This document shows positions 61,457 to 64,000 of a DNA stretch of 64,000 nucleotides, piece by piece. The stretch is from the NCBI RefSeq assembly GCF_014077095.1, contig NZ_JACGVG010000036.1:124001-188000 (forward strand). Direction: 5' to 3'. The notes under the pieces were generated by a model that searched no databases, was not told the DNA's origin, and saw nothing but the letters and a program-made list of their open reading frames with translations. The position numbers were made by a program, and so were the translations under genes. This DNA comes from Colwellia sp. MB02u-6 (GTDB lineage: Bacteria > Pseudomonadota > Gammaproteobacteria > Enterobacterales > Alteromonadaceae). The stretch's first letter is position 1. Every line of letters starts with the position of its first letter.

Positions 61457-62764
61457 TTATATGGCTTTAGTAAAGGCTTTAGATTTCCGTTGAATATTAT
61501 ATAGCTGTTGCTTACCTTCCGGTAACTTATCAATCGCCTGTTCGCTATAACCTTGCTCAATAAACCAGTGTGCGCTGACCGTAGTGAGTACGAAAATTGA
61601 TGCCAGGTTTTGTCTTTTCGCCGCCTGCTCTAGTGCTTGAATAAGACGAATACCTCGATTGCCACCACGATAATCTGGGTGAATAACTAAGCAGGCTATT
61701 TCACCTGTTCTTGCTTCTGGGTAAGGATAAAGAGCCGCACAAGCGATGATAACATCTTCCTTTTTAATCACCGTAAAGCGGTCAATTTCAATTTCAAGCA
61801 ACTCGCGGGAGCGTTTAACCAGCACACCCTCTTCTTCTAGTGGCGCGATTAATTCTACTATGCCACCAACATCATCAATACTGGCAGCTGACAATTGCTC
61901 TTGATAGTCTTTGGCAATCAAGGTGCCTGCACCGTCACGGGTAAATAGCTCTTGTAATAACGCGCTATCACTGGTGTAACTGACACTATGACAACGCTCT
62001 ACCCCTTGTTTGCCACATTGTATAATTGCTTGTAACAGTAATTGCTGAACATGATCTTCTTGCTCTGCAAGTAAACTACTAACGGTCGCTACCCCACAAC
62101 TTCGAATTAAGGCCCCCTGCTTATCGAGTAACCCTGATTGTTCAGTTAACGTGATAAGTTTGTCAGCTTTTAACGCTATCGCGGTTTTTGAGGCCACATC
62201 TTCTAACGCTAAATTAAACACTTCACCCGTTGATGAATAACCCACCGGCGATAACAAAACTATTGAGCCAAAATTTAATTGGGTATTAATACCTTCAGCG
62301 TCAATTCGACGCACCAAGCCAGTATACTTAAAGTCAATTCCGTCACGCACACCAATAGGCTTAGCAATAACAAAATTACCGGTACTGACCCGAATTTGCG
62401 CACCATGCATAGGTGAGTTAACTAAGCCCATGGTTAACAAGGCTTCAATATGAATACGCAACGAACCGGTGGCGTCTTTTACCGCTGTCAAGGTCTCGGC
62501 GTCAGTAACACGTATATTACCTTCAATTTGTTGCACTAGGTCACGAGCAATGAGTCGTTCTTCGATTTGCACGCGCGCACCATGCACCAAAACCAACTTA
62601 ACGCCCAAACTTCTTAACAAAGCTATATCATGAATGATATTGGCAAAGTTTGGGTGTTGTATCGCCTCACCACCAAACATCAAGACAAAGGTTTTACCAC
62701 GGTGGGCATTTATATAGGGCGCTGCATTTCTAAACCACTTTACATTATCTTCATTACTATTCAT
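61457..62764 (-). CDS. argA: Amino-acid N-acetyltransferase (N-acetylglutamate synthase) ArgA
   Basis: This 435-residue enzyme makes N-acetylglutamate, the first step of arginine synthesis. The N-terminal amino-acid kinase-like domain (FVLMFGGEAIQHPNF, LVLVHGARVQIEERL) binds arginine for feedback control. A C-terminal GNAT domain (residues about 290-430) has the acetyl-CoA loop HPDYRGGNRGIRLI. The layout is the classical E. coli type. It follows argH(A) by about 130 bp on the same strand, so both acetyltransferase modules are encoded together. Confidence 0.96.
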   Translation of the reverse strand: MNSNEDNVKWFRNAAPYINAHRGKTFVLMFGGEAIQHPNFANIIHDIALLRSLGVKLVLVHGARVQIEERLIARDLVQQIEGNIRVTDAETLTAVKDATGSLRIHIEALLTMGLVNSPMHGAQIRVSTGNFVIAKPIGVRDGIDFKYTGLVRRIDAEGINTQLNFGSIVLLSPVGYSSTGEVFNLALEDVASKTAIALKADKLITLTEQSGLLDKQGALIRSCGVATVSSLLAEQEDHVQQLLLQAIIQCGKQGVERCHSVSYTSDSALLQELFTRDGAGTLIAKDYQEQLSAASIDDVGGIVELIAPLEEEGVLVKRSRELLEIEIDRFTVIKKEDVIIACAALYPYPEARTGEIACLVIHPDYRGGNRGIRLIQALEQAAKRQNLASIFVLTTVSAHWFIEQGYSEQAIDKLPEGKQQLYNIQRKSKAFTKAI

Positions 62765-62829
62765 GGCATCTGATCACTAATATCTATCACTTATCTTAAT
62801 ACGTATATATAACTTATGAATAATTTATA

Positions 62830-62881
62830 TATACCCGCTCAACTTGAAGGTATAAATTTGTGCAAGTCGAGAACGGGTATA
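62830..62881. repeat. 52-bp interrupted palindrome between argH(A) and argA
   Basis: TATACCCG (62830-62837) and CGGGTATA (62874-62881) are perfect arms, and inside them CTCAACTTG and CAAGTCGAG pair with one mismatch. The interior has TATAAATTTG. It resembles the short palindromic repeats scattered through Alteromonadales genomes (impression, no search made). A hairpin here could separate the two arginine genes on the transcript. Confidence 0.55.
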
Positions 62882-62894
62882 AACATTAAAGTAG

Positions 62895-64000
62895 CTAAAC
62901 TTTTTCAGCACAACGATTAACAATATATTCCATGGCAACTTCATCTTCAGGGTTTTTATGTGGGCTTTGCTCACTGTCTTCTATGATGTTGTCTGCTAAA
63001 GAATGTTTATCAATTAAATTAAACCCTAACTGTTCGAAATAGCTTGGAATATAAGTCAGCACAATAATTTTTTGTAGTTGTATTTGATGAGCAAATTCTA
63101 ATAAATATTGTACCAGTGCTTGCCCTTGACCTTGACCTTGGGCAGTTTTATCAATCACTAAGCTACGAATCTCAGCAAGACCTGTTTGGTAGATATACAG
63201 TGATGCACAGCCGACTACCGCGCCGTCAACTTCAACAACAACAAAATTTTGTACCGCATGAATAATATTGTCGCGACTGCGAGGCAGTATTTCACCACGC
63301 TCGGCCCAGTAATTAACCAAGGCTGAGATACTGTCAATATCCGACATTCTTGCTCTGCGCACCGCCATAGCTGCTGCACGCTGGGCATTTAAACGTTGTT
63401 TTACTTGTTTTAAGGTTAAGTTGATTTGCGTTTTACTTGGCGCACCTAAGACTTGGGTATTTAAGGTATCTTGGTTATCCGCTAAAATATTGCCTGACTG
63501 AACTTCTGCTAAGGCTTTGTCGACTTGCTGACGAGAAGTGCCGCCGATAGCGTCGCGCTTATCTAAACAAGATTCAATCGATAAATGTTGGTAGACATCT
63601 TGTTCGATCCTGTCGCTAAATTTTTGCAGTTGTGCAATTGAAAAATCTTCTAACGCGTGTCCAGCATCAATAGCGGCCAATACAACTTCACCAACAATGT
63701 GATGCGCTTCTCGAAAGGGAATATCTTTGCTAACAAGGTAGTCAGCAAGCTCGGTTGAATTGGCATAACCTTGCTGAGCCGCCGCTAAAGTACGCGCACG
63801 ATTGACTGTTAAACCTTCAGCAATTAATACGGCCATCTGCATGCATTCTTGCCAAGTATCAAGCGCATCAAATAAGCCCTCTTTATCTTCTTGCATGTCT
63901 TTATTGTAAGCCAGTGGTAAAGCTTTCATGGTCATCATCATACCCGTGAGTGAACCCATCACTCGCCCAGCTTTGCCGCGCAGTAATTCACAAGCGTCTG
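62895..64000 (-). CDS. argH: Argininosuccinate lyase fused to an N-acetyltransferase domain, ArgH(A) (5' end outside window)
   Basis: The visible 368 codons are the C-terminal part; the frame stays open to the window edge, and the first visible residues ([15 protein letters not shown]) are internal to the lyase. Conserved lyase segments are [19 protein letters not shown] and, after about 150 more residues, the end of the lyase domain. A GNAT domain follows ([18 protein letters not shown], then [18 protein letters not shown]). The fusion ArgH(A) is known in Moritella, Vibrio and relatives, and can supply N-acetylglutamate. It completes arginine synthesis by releasing arginine and fumarate. A full argA lies just downstream. 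Confidence 0.95.
   Translation of the reverse strand, partial: DACELLRGKAGRVMGSLTGMMMTMKALPLAYNKDMQEDKEGLFDALDTWQECMQMAVLIAEGLTVNRARTLAAAQQGYANSTELADYLVSKDIPFREAHHIVGEVVLAAIDAGHALEDFSIAQLQKFSDRIEQDVYQHLSIESCLDKRDAIGGTSRQQVDKALAEVQSGNILADNQDTLNTQVLGAPSKTQINLTLKQVKQRLNAQRAAAMAVRRARMSDIDSISALVNYWAERGEILPRSRDNIIHAVQNFVVVEVDGAVVGCASLYIYQTGLAEIRSLVIDKTAQGQGQGQALVQYLLEFAHQIQLQKIIVLTYIPSYFEQLGFNLIDKHSLADNIIEDSEQSPHKNPEDEVAMEYIVNRCAEKV

Overview
The window looks like the chromosome of a marine, low-GC gammaproteobacterium of the order Alteromonadales, most likely the Colwelliaceae (Colwellia/Thalassotalea type). The reasons are AT-rich wobble positions, ribosomal and RNA polymerase proteins very close in length and sequence to those of E. 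coli and Vibrio, an argininosuccinate lyase carrying a C-terminal acetyltransferase domain (ArgH(A)), a tRNA-Thr-Tyr-Gly-Thr-tuf operon, and an exosortase-associated exopolysaccharide locus. Placement to genus is inference; no 16S gene is present.

Region 1 (1-10.3 kb) is one end of an XrtA/PEP-CTERM-type exopolysaccharide locus. It holds a cut-off membrane sugar transferase on the minus strand, then on the plus strand an export lipoprotein, a Wzz-like chain-length protein, a bacterial tyrosine kinase, an outer-membrane beta-barrel protein and an ATPase, with very short gaps or overlaps. Facing them are the regulators prsR (sigma-54 activator) and prsK (histidine kinase). The exosortase itself is not in the window. 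Region 2 (10.3-19.4 kb) is mixed accessory DNA: an RND efflux pump with its adaptor, tRNA-Arg(CCG), a large TonB-dependent receptor with an upstream 20-bp palindrome, and a convergent yhfA-like/prkB pair.

Region 3 (19.5-58.4 kb) is a nearly continuous run of translation, transcription and secretion genes, almost all on the minus strand. In transcription order it reads: tRNA-Thr/Tyr/Gly/Thr-tuf; tRNA-Trp-secE-nusG; rplK-rplA; rplJ-rplL-rpoB-rpoC; rpsL-rpsG-fusA-tuf; then, after a plus-strand insertion of a second EF-G gene and a chemotaxis receptor, the S10, spc and alpha operons down to rplQ. These blocks lie far apart in E. coli but are contiguous here. Good candidate promoters precede most blocks, usually with TATAAT-like -10 boxes followed by GC-rich discriminators, as expected for ppGpp/DksA-responsive control. 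Candidate leaders or attenuators lie before rpsJ, rpsM, rplJ, rpoB, rpsL and tuf.

The two tuf genes encode the same protein. By eye they differ at only six wobble positions, all in the first ~140 bases, and their similarity continues into the 3' flank, where a decayed copy of the tuf tail lies between two near-identical terminators. This is a clear trace of gene conversion.

Region 4 (58.4-64 kb) holds murB-birA-coaX, joined by ATGA overlaps, and the arginine genes argH(A) (cut by the window edge) and argA. No CRISPR array, prophage, integrase or intact insertion sequence was seen. The window is mainly well-described core biology. The parts most worth a second look are the tuf duplication with its vestigial tail, the overlap coding for a tyrosine-rich tail and a signal peptide, the structured str leader, and several dispersed palindromic repeats.
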